Source: Sulfolobus sp. S-194 (GTDB lineage: Archaea; Thermoproteota; Thermoprotei_A; Sulfolobales; Sulfolobaceae). Taken from it: a DNA stretch of 64,000 bases. The notes under the pieces were generated by a model. That model was given only the letters and a program-made list of their open reading frames with translations. It ran no database searches and had not been told where the DNA came from. The DNA lies in NCBI RefSeq assembly GCF_012222305.1, contig NZ_CP035730.1, positions 1,639,501 through 1,703,500 on the forward strand. Direction: 5' to 3'. The position numbers and the translations under genes were made by a program. This document shows, piece after piece, positions 30,053 to 42,303 of this stretch (position 1 is the stretch's first letter; the number at the start of each line of letters is the position of its first letter).

Positions 30053-30328
30053 ATGAGATGGTTAAAAAAACGTGAAATAGTTATATATTATTTACTATAT
30101 AGGAAATTTAAAAATGATAAGTTTAATATAGGCTTAGCGTTAGATACTTTATCCCCATATTTTTCAAAAAAGGTTATTAAAAACACGTTAAAATATATGG
30201 TGAAGTTAGGTCTTATAGTTAAGGTTAACGAACTAGAATATAGGTTAATTTCCTTTGATGAATACTTATCTATTGTATCTTATGAATATTTAAAAAGAAG
30301 GCTTACTCTTCGTCATAAAACTCAATAG
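30053..30328 (+). CDS. Small winged-helix protein
   Basis: 91 residues from ATG 30053 (MRWLKKREIVIYYLLYRKFK). Pattern of a compact winged helix: helix 6-18, then KVIKNTLKYMVKLGLIVKVN as recognition helix and wing, ending basic (KRRLTLRHKTQ). A TTG two codons upstream is less likely. Convergent with the gene at 30303 (26-bp overlap). Possible DNA-binding protein; no family name. Confidence 0.6.
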   Translation: MRWLKKREIVIYYLLYRKFKNDKFNIGLALDTLSPYFSKKVIKNTLKYMVKLGLIVKVNELEYRLISFDEYLSIVSYEYLKRRLTLRHKTQ

Positions 30329-30632
30329 TAATTTTAACCTTTACATCTTTTTTACTAATTGGAGGTATTTTATCACCGAAATCTACTCCTACAACAACTG
30401 GATTACCCATAGAATCATTGAATTTTACTTCTGCTACATAATGTAATTTAGGTTGTTGTTGCATCATATTTAATACTTCGTTGTATATTCTGGTTAAAGC
30501 CATTTGAAAAGCTAGAGGGCTAGAAAGATCTTCTGGTTTTAGCTGTATTGAAACTAGATTACCCATTACTTCTCCTATTTTTGCTCTTCCTTCAAATTCT
30601 ACTTTATAAGAAGGTTGAGTATTTTCTGGCAT
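30303..30632 (-). CDS. Conserved hypothetical protein (109 aa)
   Basis: Alpha/beta protein starting MPENTQPSYKVEFEGRAKIG, with a Met/Gln-rich helix (YNEVLNMMQQQ) and a closing strand DVKVKITIEFYDEE. No cysteines. The gap to the upstream Alba gene on the same strand is 85 bp, so a shared or separate transcript is possible. I do not know a function; the even strand-helix spacing and acidic tail suggest a genuine conserved crenarchaeal protein. Confidence 0.6.
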   Translation of the reverse strand: MPENTQPSYKVEFEGRAKIGEVMGNLVSIQLKPEDLSSPLAFQMALTRIYNEVLNMMQQQPKLHYVAEVKFNDSMGNPVVVGVDFGDKIPPISKKDVKVKITIEFYDEE

Positions 30633-30717
30633 ATTACCACAGAATTATATAATATATGAAGATACTAATTAATCTATTGCTTAAAGAAAAGGACTGAATA
30701 AAAAGGCTTTATCTTTG

Positions 30718-31017
30718 TTATGCTTTCTTCCTTATAGCTATCTCTATTGTTGATACTCTAGATTGCCTTCCGTCTTGGCTTGTTACTACTTGACTTCCTA
30801 CTCTAATTTCCTTAATCTCTATCTTGTCTGGTAAGAATCTGTTCCTTACTATTTCTACAGTATCTACAGCTTTACTTATTGCTCTACCTCTAGCCTTTAT
30901 TATTATTTCACTTACACCCTGGTTTAATAGAGTTAGAGCTGCTAACACATAATTCATTACTGGTTTTTTACCTACTAATACTACATTGCTTGGAGTTGGG
31001 GTTGCAGTGCTGCTCAT
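30718..31017 (-). CDS. alba: Chromatin protein Alba (Alba1)
   Basis: 99 residues. Abundant DNA/RNA-binding dimer that coats the chromosome. Family signature [19 protein letters not shown] at residues ~10-28, including the acetylatable lysine pair (GKKP), then [20 protein letters not shown] and the beta-hairpin [25 protein letters not shown] Shine-Dalgarno precedes the ATG, and a TATA-like CTTTATTATCC lies ~50 bp upstream. Divergent from reverse gyrase, with 142 bp between. Confidence 0.97.
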   Translation of the reverse strand: MSSTATPTPSNVVLVGKKPVMNYVLAALTLLNQGVSEIIIKARGRAISKAVDTVEIVRNRFLPDKIEIKEIRVGSQVVTSQDGRQSRVSTIEIAIRKKA

Positions 31018-31159
31018 CTTTTTCCACCCAAGTGGTCGGATAATAGAATTACGAATAAGGATAATAAAGTTATCTTAAAGGTCTTGTTAAAAGAATTCAT
31101 TAAGTATCACTTAGTTTTTTGATTTTTAAGATCATACTAATCTAATCTAATACTTTAGC

Positions 31160-34100
31160 ATGCTGAAGGTTTATTATACGTTTGGTTGTCCTAACTGTGG
31201 TGGTCCTATCGATGATGAACATTTACTAGCAGGAGTTCCATGTAGTAAATGTGTACCTGGAAGAGTAGAAAATTTAGATTACAGAGTAATCTATGATTTA
31301 TTAGTTAAAAATTCTACGTTAAAAGGTTATGCAGAATACTTTTATGATAATGAATCTTTTGAAGAAATAGTTAGGATATTTAAGCGGGTAATAGGAAATG
31401 AGCCCTGGAATTTGCAAAAATATTGGATAAAAAGATTAGCTAAGAGTGAGAGCTTTTCACTTTCAGCACCTACTGGATTAGGGAAAACAACAACTCTTCT
31501 AGTATATTCCTTATTCTTTAATAATACGACTTTATACGTAGTTCCAACTAACTCTTTAAAAGATCAGATATGCGAACGATTAAGAAACATGGGGGCCCAC
31601 GTTAGCTGTAATGACATTAAAGAAGAATACATAAATGTTGCAACTTTCAATAGAATATTAAGGCATTATGATAACTATGTCAGTCTACAACCAAAGTTGG
31701 TCATAGTGGATGATTCTGATATGATTCTAAAAAGTGGTAAAACAACAGAGGTAATGGCTAAAATATTAGGAATATCAGAAGAAATTTTCCAGCATGCTAT
31801 CAGTTTAATAAGACTGAAAAGAACTCTTAAATTTAATGAAGATGATAAAGAGTTAAAAAATAAAATAGTAGAACTAGAATATAAAATTGGTAGCTGGAAG
31901 CCTTTCGTTCAGTTTCTAGTAGCCAGTGCTACTTTGAGGCCAAAGGGTATAAAACAGCAAGCCTTAAGGACATTAATAGGATTTGAACCTTCTACCATTC
32001 AGACTTATTTGAGAAACATAGCCGATCTGTATTATCAAGGAGTAAATATAGAGGAAATTTTAGATAAAATTTCAGATAGTGGTGGACTATTACTAGTTTC
32101 AAAAGAATATGGAAGAGAAAAAATGTTAGAGCTAAAGGAAATCATAGAAAAGCGAGGATATTCTGCTGGTCTTGCTATATCGGGAAGAAAATTTCTTGAT
32201 AAATTTAGTGAAGGTAAAATTGATTACTTGATTGGTTCTGCCAGTTATTATGGAGTAGCAGTAAGAGGTCTTGATGAGCCTAAAAGGCTAAAATACGTAA
32301 TCTTTTATGGCATACCTAAAATTAGGATGAATTTGGCCGATGCATTAAACAATCCGTCTCTTATAGTAAAAATAGGAGAATTACTTAATATAGATGTAAA
32401 AGATATCAGAAGAAAGCTTCTGTTTCTAAGTCCCCCAGAATTTCAAATATTAAGGTATAGTTTAATGAAAGGTGAAGAGCTTAGTGGAAAACTAAAAGAT
32501 ATTAAAACTAATTTAGTAAAGATTAAAGAAAAAATATGGGATATTTTAAGGAGTGATAATATTAAAAAACTAAAAGCAGATACGTTTCTAGTAGCTGAAA
32601 ATAATAGTAAATATTACTTATATATACCCGATACTGTCACCTATATTCAAGCTTCTGGTAGAAGTAGTAGAATAATTAATAACGGTTTAACGTTTGGAAT
32701 TAGTATAGTTCTAGTGGATAGTGATGACTTGCTGGATATTCTTTTCCAAAAACTCAAGAAAATTATACCTAATTTTACATTTAAAAGTATAAATGAGGTA
32801 GATATGAGAGAATTAAAATCTTTGGCTATCTCAAGTAGGGAAGTATCTATATCCCAGAAAAAGAAAATAAATATTAAAACTATATTGCTGGTAGTAGAAT
32901 CTCCTACGAAAGCTAAGACTATAGCGAGACTATTTGGAAGACCCAGTAGGAGAGAAGTTCATGGCATACCTGTCTATGAAACTATAATTTTAGTTAACGA
33001 CGAGATTTTAATAGCTAATATTATAGCTACTAAAGGTCATATAACCGACTTAACTACAGAAAATATAGGATATTATGGCGTTGAAGTCGGTAATAATGAA
33101 TTTAATGCGTACTATTCGCCAATTTATAAATGCTATAATTGTGGAAAAACGTTTACAATCAGGTCTAATACTTGTCCTTATTGCGGGTCTGCATTTATCT
33201 CTTCATCAGAGAAAGTTATTTCGGCATTAAGAAAGTTAAGCACAGAAGTAGATGAGATATACATAGCATCTGACCCAGATCAGGAAGGAGAAAAGATTGC
33301 ATATGATGTAGCTATGTTAATTAGCCCCTATAATAAGAATATTTATAGAATTAAATATCACGAAGTTACTAGAAATGGAATTCTTAATGCTATATTAAAT
33401 AAAGGAAGAATTAATATGAATCTAGTAAGATCACAAATAGTAAGGAGAATAGAAGATAGATGGATAGGTTTTGAGCTGAGTTCAGCATTAAAATCTATGT
33501 TTTATGACAAGAATCATGGTTCAGGTAGGGTGCAAGGGCCTGTATTAAGTTGGATTGCACAGAGAACAAAAGAATATAAGACGAATTATGGTTGGATTCT
33601 TTATATAAAACTAGGAGATTACACTGTAAAGAAATTCTTTAGGACCAAAGAGGAAGCAAATAAATTCATAGAAAACTTAAATATTAAAGTTAATTTAATA
33701 TCAGAAAGGGAGGAAATACAAAATCCTTTGCCCCCATTTACTACAGATTCATTATTGATGGATGCATACGATAAACTAGGGATTAGTTCCCAGATAGTAA
33801 TGAAAATTGCACAAGAACTATTTGAATCTGGTTTAATAACCTATCATAGGACTGATAGTACTCATGTATCTGCATTAGGTATATCTATTGCGAAAGAATA
33901 TCTTGAATCTAAAAACTTAAATGATAGCTTTAGTGGTAGATCATGGGGAAATGAAGGCACACATGAGGCAATTAGACCAACATCTTCAATGGATACAGAA
34001 AGTCTTATTAAAGATATAGAGGATAATCCAAATAAATATTTCATAAAGTTCAATAAATATCATTTAAGAGTATATGATTTAATATTTAGAAGATTTATAG

Positions 34101-34630
34101 CAAGTCAAATGAAACCAGCCACAGTTACTTATAGTAAATTTGAAATATTTATAAATGATGAAAAATTTGAGGTAGAATTACCCACAAAAGTAAGTGGTGG
34201 ATTTTCTATAATTTATCCTTTAAAAACTTATATAGTAACTGAAAAATATTCCACATATTTGAATAAAGGATCTATAATACCATTATTCACATACGCTGAG
34301 GTAATAAAGAATATGAAAGAAAAAGAGATAGGAAGACCTAGCACTTACGCTAAGACTATTTCCGCACTTATAAGGCATGGGTATGTAGTAGAAAGCAAAA
34401 GAAAGGCATTGCTTATAGCTACTAACAAAGGGATAAAAGCTTATGAATTCTTATCTTCATGTTGTAGTGACTTAATCAGCGAAAATAGGACAAAACTGTT
34501 ATTACAGAAAATAGATAAAATAGCAAATGGCGATGCAAATGTTGATGATGTACTAGAAGATTTACACAAGGAGATTACACAAATATCTGGAAAATTAATA
34601 AACTCTCTTAAGCTTGATGCTAATATATGA
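31160..34630 (+). CDS. rgy: Reverse gyrase
   Basis: Introduces positive supercoils; hallmark of hyperthermophiles. 1156 residues. Zinc finger 1 CPNCGG...PCSKC (~10-33), helicase-like domain with APTGLGKTT (~103) and VIVDDSDMI (~178). The topoisomerase IA domain runs from ~575 ([18 protein letters not shown]). Zinc finger 2 is CYNCGKTF...CPYCG (~658-676), Toprim ASDPDQEGE, and the catalytic Tyr is in [10 protein letters not shown] (~893). Sulfolobales have TopR1 and TopR2; the neighbouring Alba gene suggests TopR2 (from memory of gene order). Its last 36 bp overlap the convergent second Alba gene. Confidence 0.97.
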   Translation: MLKVYYTFGCPNCGGPIDDEHLLAGVPCSKCVPGRVENLDYRVIYDLLVKNSTLKGYAEYFYDNESFEEIVRIFKRVIGNEPWNLQKYWIKRLAKSESFSLSAPTGLGKTTTLLVYSLFFNNTTLYVVPTNSLKDQICERLRNMGAHVSCNDIKEEYINVATFNRILRHYDNYVSLQPKLVIVDDSDMILKSGKTTEVMAKILGISEEIFQHAISLIRLKRTLKFNEDDKELKNKIVELEYKIGSWKPFVQFLVASATLRPKGIKQQALRTLIGFEPSTIQTYLRNIADLYYQGVNIEEILDKISDSGGLLLVSKEYGREKMLELKEIIEKRGYSAGLAISGRKFLDKFSEGKIDYLIGSASYYGVAVRGLDEPKRLKYVIFYGIPKIRMNLADALNNPSLIVKIGELLNIDVKDIRRKLLFLSPPEFQILRYSLMKGEELSGKLKDIKTNLVKIKEKIWDILRSDNIKKLKADTFLVAENNSKYYLYIPDTVTYIQASGRSSRIINNGLTFGISIVLVDSDDLLDILFQKLKKIIPNFTFKSINEVDMRELKSLAISSREVSISQKKKINIKTILLVVESPTKAKTIARLFGRPSRREVHGIPVYETIILVNDEILIANIIATKGHITDLTTENIGYYGVEVGNNEFNAYYSPIYKCYNCGKTFTIRSNTCPYCGSAFISSSEKVISALRKLSTEVDEIYIASDPDQEGEKIAYDVAMLISPYNKNIYRIKYHEVTRNGILNAILNKGRINMNLVRSQIVRRIEDRWIGFELSSALKSMFYDKNHGSGRVQGPVLSWIAQRTKEYKTNYGWILYIKLGDYTVKKFFRTKEEANKFIENLNIKVNLISEREEIQNPLPPFTTDSLLMDAYDKLGISSQIVMKIAQELFESGLITYHRTDSTHVSALGISIAKEYLESKNLNDSFSGRSWGNEGTHEAIRPTSSMDTESLIKDIEDNPNKYFIKFNKYHLRVYDLIFRRFIASQMKPATVTYSKFEIFINDEKFEVELPTKVSGGFSIIYPLKTYIVTEKYSTYLNKGSIIPLFTYAEVIKNMKEKEIGRPSTYAKTISALIRHGYVVESKRKALLIATNKGIKAYEFLSSCCSDLISENRTKLLLQKIDKIANGDANVDDVLEDLHKEITQISGKLINSLKLDANI

Positions 34631-34867
34631 TATTCTTCTTCTATCTTTTACTTCACTCCCTATATCAGCTTTTTCTAAAATTACACCATCTCCAAGTCTA
34701 TCTTTAAGTTGATTATAGACTTCAACGGCTTTATATATACTATTTCCAACACCCTTAAGTTCTACTTCATCGTATCCTTGATTAAACATAACTATTACAT
34801 CTAAAACGTAATCTTCTACCCTTTTTGTTTTACTTATTAAAATTTCATTTGGCTTTTTCACAGCCAT
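34595..34867 (-). CDS. Alba family protein (Alba2)
   Basis: 90 residues: [20 protein letters not shown] then [20 protein letters not shown], the Alba fold but with the Lys pair replaced (SKTK), as in the less abundant Alba2 that forms heterodimers with Alba1 and alters DNA bridging. Convergent with reverse gyrase (36-bp overlap). Both Alba genes thus flank reverse gyrase, a DNA-topology cluster. Confidence 0.92.
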   Translation of the reverse strand: MAVKKPNEILISKTKRVEDYVLDVIVMFNQGYDEVELKGVGNSIYKAVEVYNQLKDRLGDGVILEKADIGSEVKDRRRISYISIKLKRVY

Positions 34868-34911
34868 TTTATATCGTTAGTGGATTATAAAGGAAGAAAA
34901 ATAAATCTGTC

Positions 34912-34963
34912 TATCAGTAACACGGGCCTTTATCACCGATCATATTTAAGGGCTTCATCATCC
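34912..34963 (-). ncRNA. C/D-box guide RNA candidate overlapping the lhr stop codon
   Basis: Minus strand: C box GATGATGA (34955-34962, containing the lhr TGA stop), 12-nt spacer, weak D' (TGAT), 2 nt, C' GTGATAA (34930-34936), exactly 12-nt spacer (AGGCCCGTGTTA) and a perfect D box CTGA (34914-34917). Only D' is poor. The guide next to the D box would target a complement of AGGCCCGTGTTA. Confidence 0.5.
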
Positions 34964-37747
34964 AAATTTCTTATTCTGAATATAACTAACAGCATTCAGT
35001 ACTAAAAATCCGACAGTAGACTTACTTACGTAATAGTATTTAGGAGATATTGAGAATATTAGTGCATCATTTGGATCTTTAAGTCTAAGTTCTAGAATTT
35101 CATTGAAAGGAATTTTTCTGAGGAAATAATTTGGATTTTCTACTAAATCTTTAACTCTGAAAACTATTTCTGTAGTTCCTTCAGATTGTAATGGTCTCAT
35201 AACTGCAATGTATGTTTCATCAAGATTTATTGGACTAAAGGAATTATAATAATCACCCGAGTCTACTATATCTTTTATATCTTCAGCCAGACACCATCTT
35301 GTTTCTCCACTATCAATATCTATGAATGATAACGTTCTATATTTGGAGCAAGGTTTTCTCATTTTCTTTAACTTTAACTCTAATGTTTTTTTCGAAACTC
35401 CAACTAATTCGGCCAACTCTTCTAATGTATATGCTCCTCCTTTTAATGCTTGGTATATCTTTAACTGTAAATCAGAAATCCAAGGTCTTATTGGAGTATG
35501 AGTTAACACAGCTTTTCCTAATGGTGTTAATCCTTCTATAGTAACTAGTCTAACTTTTCCTTCTTTTATTTTAATAATATAGTTAAGAGTTCCATTTATG
35601 CTAAAGTATTTAGATACTGTCTGTTTGAGTGCTTCCTTTATAATAATTTTATCTTCTTTTGGAATAAGTTTTCCTAATTTACCGAAACTGTATTGAATTT
35701 CTTTAGCTATTGCAAAGAACAATGGAGATCTTAATATTGATTTAATTATTAATTTCTTAATATCTTTATAATCTAATGCCAAGATTTCTCTAAATAAATC
35801 CTCTTTAATACCCCTTATCGAAAAACCATAGATTGATGCTCTTGCTGATACATTTAAGTTATATTTCTTTGTAGCTAAATATAATAGCATATGTGAGATT
35901 GTATTAGCTATTTTTTCTGAAATAATCGTAGAGTATATTATTTCATCATCATCATTTTCTACATAGATAATTTTTTGTGAAGGTAGCGGTAAATTATGGA
36001 CTTTATAATAATTAATAAATTTCTCTATTGATAACATAGCCTCTTTATCTAATAATTCCTTTTCTTTATCTATGTCTTTAATAACATTAGCTAGTTCAGA
36101 AGTTAGTAAATTAGACTTAGATATGTTTTCTCCTTTCCAAATAGGTATTTCTCCTTCTCCATTATTTACTGGAACTACATTAATTAAATGTTTATTAAAA
36201 TCTATATTTACTATTTTCCATATTTTTCCACTTATTCTAATAATATCGTTATTTCTTAAGTGTCTGTAAACGTATATAGCATCTATTTCACCTACTGGTG
36301 TATTTTCAAAACGAATAGAGAAAGTATCATCAGTATTTATAAATGAGAAAAACTCTGAAAATTCTTTAGCCCAACTCATCTTATTATCTTTTTCAAATCG
36401 CCATATTTTGAAGAATGCTTTACCTAGTTTAATACTGTTATTTTCTATTTTAATTACTTCTCTTTTTGCTAAATATTTAATTAATTCATCAAATTTTTGT
36501 CTAGAAAGATTTCTATAATAATAGGATGATGTTATAATTTCGTATACTTGATCTACGTTTATTTCGTCATATTGTAACGCTAAGCCAATTATTTCTCTTG
36601 ATGCAACATCAAGATACGGAAATACATAGGGGCTTTCAATTTTCCCACTTTTAGCCAGTTTATAAAGTGCCAAACTTTCTAATATGTCAAAATCGTATAA
36701 ACATAATATTTCTCCTCGAGAAATACTATTTACAGCATGTCCACTTCTACCTAGTCTTTGTAAGAATGAGGCTACTGAGGGTGGAGGTCTATATAAGAAT
36801 ACCTTTTTAATATCTCCTACGTGTATACCAAGTTCAAGAGTTCTAGTACATATGACGAGATTAGCTTTTCCTTCTCTTAGGCTTGTTTCTACTTTTATTT
36901 TCTCTTCTTTTGATATAGAAGAGTGATGAACATAAATATCATTTGCATTCATTTTTTCAAGTTCTTCATATAATCTCTCCGTAGTGAACCTTGAATTTGT
37001 AAATAATAAGCTAGGCCTTTCAATTTTTGACAAAATATTTTTTGCAGCAGATTCCCATATATCTTTTTCAGAAGGAATTTTAGATATTTTTACATCAAAA
37101 GATTTTGAAGAACTTACTCTTATTATATGATGTCTTCTTTGAGAGGATCCAAATATAAGTTTGGCAACTATCTCTTCATTATTTATAGTAGCAGATAAAC
37201 CAATTCTCTGGAAATCATATCCAATAAAATTCTTTAGTCTTTCAAGGAGTAAAGATAGTTGAGCTCCTCTCTTAGAATTTATTAACTCATGAACTTCATC
37301 TATTATGACCCATCGTAAATTTTTATAATATTCCCTAAATTTAGTTGCCCAATCTAAGTCAATTTCTAGTCCCTCTGGCGTTGTAACTAAAATATGGGGA
37401 GCTTTTCTTAATCTGTAACTTTTTTCCTTTTGTGGAACCTCTCCATGTTTTCTGCTAACAATAAACCCAAGTTTGTTTGCCCACCATTCTATTCTTAACG
37501 TTATATCATTAATTAGAGCTTTTAATGGTGTTATATATAAAACGGCAACCGGTTTTATGTTTTCATGAAGCATTAAATTAAATATCGGTAAAATTGCTGC
37601 TTCAGTCTTTCCATAACCAGTAGGTGCAATAACTAATGTATTATATCCTTCCAAAATTGGAGATAATGTTTGCTTTTGTACTGGCGTTAACTCGTCCCAT
37701 CCTTTTTCTTTTATAAGGGTCAGCAACTTAGCGTGCAAATTATTCAC
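34958..37747 (-). CDS. Lhr-type superfamily 2 helicase
   Basis: 929 residues. RecA-like domains with APTGYGKTEAAILPI (~40), DEVHELINSKRGAQ (~150), SATIN and TRTLELGIHVGDIKKV...RLGRSGHA (~305-335). These are followed by the winged helix and the Lhr-core beta-barrel/HTH region (LGVSKKTLELKLKK near 790). Lhr helicases act in DNA repair and recombination and possibly RNA metabolism. No Hel308 features. The gene stands alone; its stop codon region doubles as the C box of a guide RNA candidate. Confidence 0.92.
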   Translation of the reverse strand: MNNLHAKLLTLIKEKGWDELTPVQKQTLSPILEGYNTLVIAPTGYGKTEAAILPIFNLMLHENIKPVAVLYITPLKALINDITLRIEWWANKLGFIVSRKHGEVPQKEKSYRLRKAPHILVTTPEGLEIDLDWATKFREYYKNLRWVIIDEVHELINSKRGAQLSLLLERLKNFIGYDFQRIGLSATINNEEIVAKLIFGSSQRRHHIIRVSSSKSFDVKISKIPSEKDIWESAAKNILSKIERPSLLFTNSRFTTERLYEELEKMNANDIYVHHSSISKEEKIKVETSLREGKANLVICTRTLELGIHVGDIKKVFLYRPPPSVASFLQRLGRSGHAVNSISRGEILCLYDFDILESLALYKLAKSGKIESPYVFPYLDVASREIIGLALQYDEINVDQVYEIITSSYYYRNLSRQKFDELIKYLAKREVIKIENNSIKLGKAFFKIWRFEKDNKMSWAKEFSEFFSFINTDDTFSIRFENTPVGEIDAIYVYRHLRNNDIIRISGKIWKIVNIDFNKHLINVVPVNNGEGEIPIWKGENISKSNLLTSELANVIKDIDKEKELLDKEAMLSIEKFINYYKVHNLPLPSQKIIYVENDDDEIIYSTIISEKIANTISHMLLYLATKKYNLNVSARASIYGFSIRGIKEDLFREILALDYKDIKKLIIKSILRSPLFFAIAKEIQYSFGKLGKLIPKEDKIIIKEALKQTVSKYFSINGTLNYIIKIKEGKVRLVTIEGLTPLGKAVLTHTPIRPWISDLQLKIYQALKGGAYTLEELAELVGVSKKTLELKLKKMRKPCSKYRTLSFIDIDSGETRWCLAEDIKDIVDSGDYYNSFSPINLDETYIAVMRPLQSEGTTEIVFRVKDLVENPNYFLRKIPFNEILELRLKDPNDALIFSISPKYYYVSKSTVGFLVLNAVSYIQNKKFG

Positions 37748-37819
37748 TAACTATCACCGCAATCACTAAATGCACATTATACCGCTATTTTTAAAAATTT
37801 AAACTCTACGATTCAAAAC

Positions 37820-38059
37820 ATGATTGAAAAATACGTTTGTGCAGTTTGCGGTAGAATGTTTCCTCAAGGACAAGGAGTCAAAATAACAATAAAAGGTACT
37901 GATTATTACTTTCATAGTAAGGCTTGTGCATATAAGTTCTTGCGTGAAGTTGTTCTCTCAGCAGATCCTGATTGTATATTTGGAGTAGCTAAAGATGTTA
38001 AAAGAAAATACGATGATATATTAGAAAAGAAGAGAGAAGCTTCTAAAAAAGTAATATGA
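37820..38059 (+). CDS. Small zinc-binding protein, TRASH/YHS-like
   Basis: 79 residues. CAVCGRMFPQGQGVKI then YYFHSKACAYKFLREVV: a CxxC plus a distal Cys (~36) with aromatic residues, the TRASH/YHS-type metal site used in metal-sensing or ribosome-associated proteins. The basic C-terminal helix (KRKYDDILEKKREASKK) could contact nucleic acid. It has an own promoter region after divergent lhr (72-bp gap). Function unknown. Confidence 0.7.
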   Translation: MIEKYVCAVCGRMFPQGQGVKITIKGTDYYFHSKACAYKFLREVVLSADPDCIFGVAKDVKRKYDDILEKKREASKKVI

Positions 38060-38201
38060 TCAGAGCTGCTTTATGGACTAGTTGAAATTTCTTAGGCCTT
38101 AAGATAAGGGAAGCAAAATAAAATCTAAATCTTTCGTTAAATTAGAAGTAAACTATACACTCCTATTTAGAAAAACTGAAGAATCCACAAAACAGATCAG
38201 A

Positions 38202-38250
38202 GCTCAGCCAGTGAACATCATTTCTCAGCGTCCGCTATTGTCATCATCAA
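38202..38250 (-). ncRNA. C/D-box guide RNA candidate
   Basis: Minus strand: C box ATGATGA (38241-38247), 12-nt spacer CAATAGCGGACG, perfect D' CTGA (38225-38228), 3 nt, C' ATGATG (38216-38221), short 8-nt spacer, perfect D CTGA (38204-38207). Three of four boxes are perfect and the D' spacer is the archaeal standard. It fills the otherwise empty 230-bp gap before rtcB. Confidence 0.55.
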
Positions 38251-38290
38251 AACAGATTTATTAACAAATTACTATATATTTTCATTTGGA

Positions 38291-40674
<2,384 letters not shown>

Positions 40675-40704
40675 GCGAATAAAATATTTGTATTGTGATG
40701 ATTT

Positions 40705-42303
40705 ATGTCATCTGAGAAGTTTACTAGTATTTCTCCTGCAGAATTCTTTAAAAGGAATCCAGAGTTAGCTGGTTTTAGTAACCCTGCTAGAGCTTTATAT
40801 CAAACAGTCAGAGAATTGGTAGAAAATGCATTAGACGCAACTGACGTCCATAATATTTTACCTTCAATTAAGATAATAATAGAATTAGTAGATCCTCAGA
40901 AGCAAATATACAAGGTTAATGTAGAAGATAATGGAATTGGTATCCCTCCTCATATAGTTCCTAATGCTTTTGGTAAAGTTCTTTATAGCTCTAAATACGT
41001 TTTAAGGCAAACTAGAGGTATGTACGGACTAGGAGTTAAAGCAGCAGTTCTGTATAGTCAGATGTATCAAGAAAGGCCAGTAGAAGTAATTACTTCTCCT
41101 CTTAGTTCTAAACGAATTTATTTCTTCAAATTAAAGATAGATGTAGTTAAGAACGAACCTATAATTCTTCAAAGAACTTCAGTAGTTAATGAGAAGGGAT
41201 GGCATGGTACTTCTGTTACACTTTATTTATATGCTGACTGGCAAAGAGCAAAACAAAAGATTTATGAATATGTGAAGAAAACGTACATTATTTCACCTTA
41301 TGCTGAATTCTTTTTCAAAGATCCAGATAATAATGTAATTTATTATAAAAGATTAACAGATAAGATACCAGAACCCCCTAAAGAAGTTAAGCCTCATCCA
41401 TACGGTGTGGATATTGAGCTAATAAAGTTCATGATTGTTAAGAAGGAAAAACCCATTTCAATTAGAGATTTTTTAATTAATGAATTTCAGAGTATAGGTG
41501 ATGTTACTGCTGATAAAATATTAGAAATGGCTAAAATTCTAAAAGATAAGAAAACTACTGAATTAACTGATGAAGAGATTTCCAGACTAGTTGAGGTAAT
41601 GAAAAAATTTGAAGATTTTAGGCCTCCTTCAGCAGAGGCTCTTTCAGTTATAGGGGAAGATTTAATTGAATTAGGTTTGAAAAGCATCTTTAACCCAGAA
41701 TTTGCTGAAGCTATTACGAGAAAACCTAAAGCGTATCAAGGGCACCCTTTTATAGTAGAGGCAGGAATAGCTTATGGTGGAGCAATACAACCATCTCCAG
41801 AGCCAATAGTATTAAGATATGCTAATAAAATACCATTAATTTATGATGAAAAATCAGATGTTATTTGGAAAGTTGTTACAGAAGAAATGGACTGGAAAAG
41901 ATATGGGATAGAGGAAGAACAACCTCCGCTAGTAGTTATGGTGCATTTGTGCAGTACAAAAGTTCCTTATAGAAGTGCTGGTAAAGAAAGCATTGCTGAT
42001 GTCGAAGAAATAGAGAAAGAAATAAAACTTGCTCTAATGGATGTAGCGAGAAAATTAAAGAAATATATAACAGAAAAAAGGAAAGAAGAAGAGGCAAAAA
42101 AACGCCTTATTACTTACCTAAAGTATATCCCAGAAGTTAGTAGAGGACTAGCTCTATTCTTAGTAGGAGGAGATAAACAGAAAATTAATGATTCGTATTC
42201 AGATCTGAGAGAAAAACTACTTAAAATAGCGTTGAATAAACTTGAGGTAAATGATAAAAAATTAGAGGAAGAAATACGTAGTTATAAAGTAGAGGAGTTA
42301 TGA
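40705..42303 (+). CDS. top6B: DNA topoisomerase VI subunit B
   Basis: ATPase subunit of the type IIB topoisomerase. 532 residues. GHKL motifs: RELVENALDATDVH (~40), VEDNGIGIPPH (~73), GMYGLGVKAAVLYS (~104) and switch Lys further on; the H2TH and transducer domains follow (~230-470). The GTGATGATTT before the ATG can serve as a Shine-Dalgarno. It overlaps top6A by 4 bp (ATGA). Confidence 0.97.
   Translation: MSSEKFTSISPAEFFKRNPELAGFSNPARALYQTVRELVENALDATDVHNILPSIKIIIELVDPQKQIYKVNVEDNGIGIPPHIVPNAFGKVLYSSKYVLRQTRGMYGLGVKAAVLYSQMYQERPVEVITSPLSSKRIYFFKLKIDVVKNEPIILQRTSVVNEKGWHGTSVTLYLYADWQRAKQKIYEYVKKTYIISPYAEFFFKDPDNNVIYYKRLTDKIPEPPKEVKPHPYGVDIELIKFMIVKKEKPISIRDFLINEFQSIGDVTADKILEMAKILKDKKTTELTDEEISRLVEVMKKFEDFRPPSAEALSVIGEDLIELGLKSIFNPEFAEAITRKPKAYQGHPFIVEAGIAYGGAIQPSPEPIVLRYANKIPLIYDEKSDVIWKVVTEEMDWKRYGIEEEQPPLVVMVHLCSTKVPYRSAGKESIADVEEIEKEIKLALMDVARKLKKYITEKRKEEEAKKRLITYLKYIPEVSRGLALFLVGGDKQKINDSYSDLREKLLKIALNKLEVNDKKLEEEIRSYKVEEL

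Noticed and set aside
40694-40720. GTGATGA followed by CTGA at the top6B start
   Set aside because: Only ten bases apart and spanning the start codon; it works as a ribosome-binding site, and no C'/D' pair is present.
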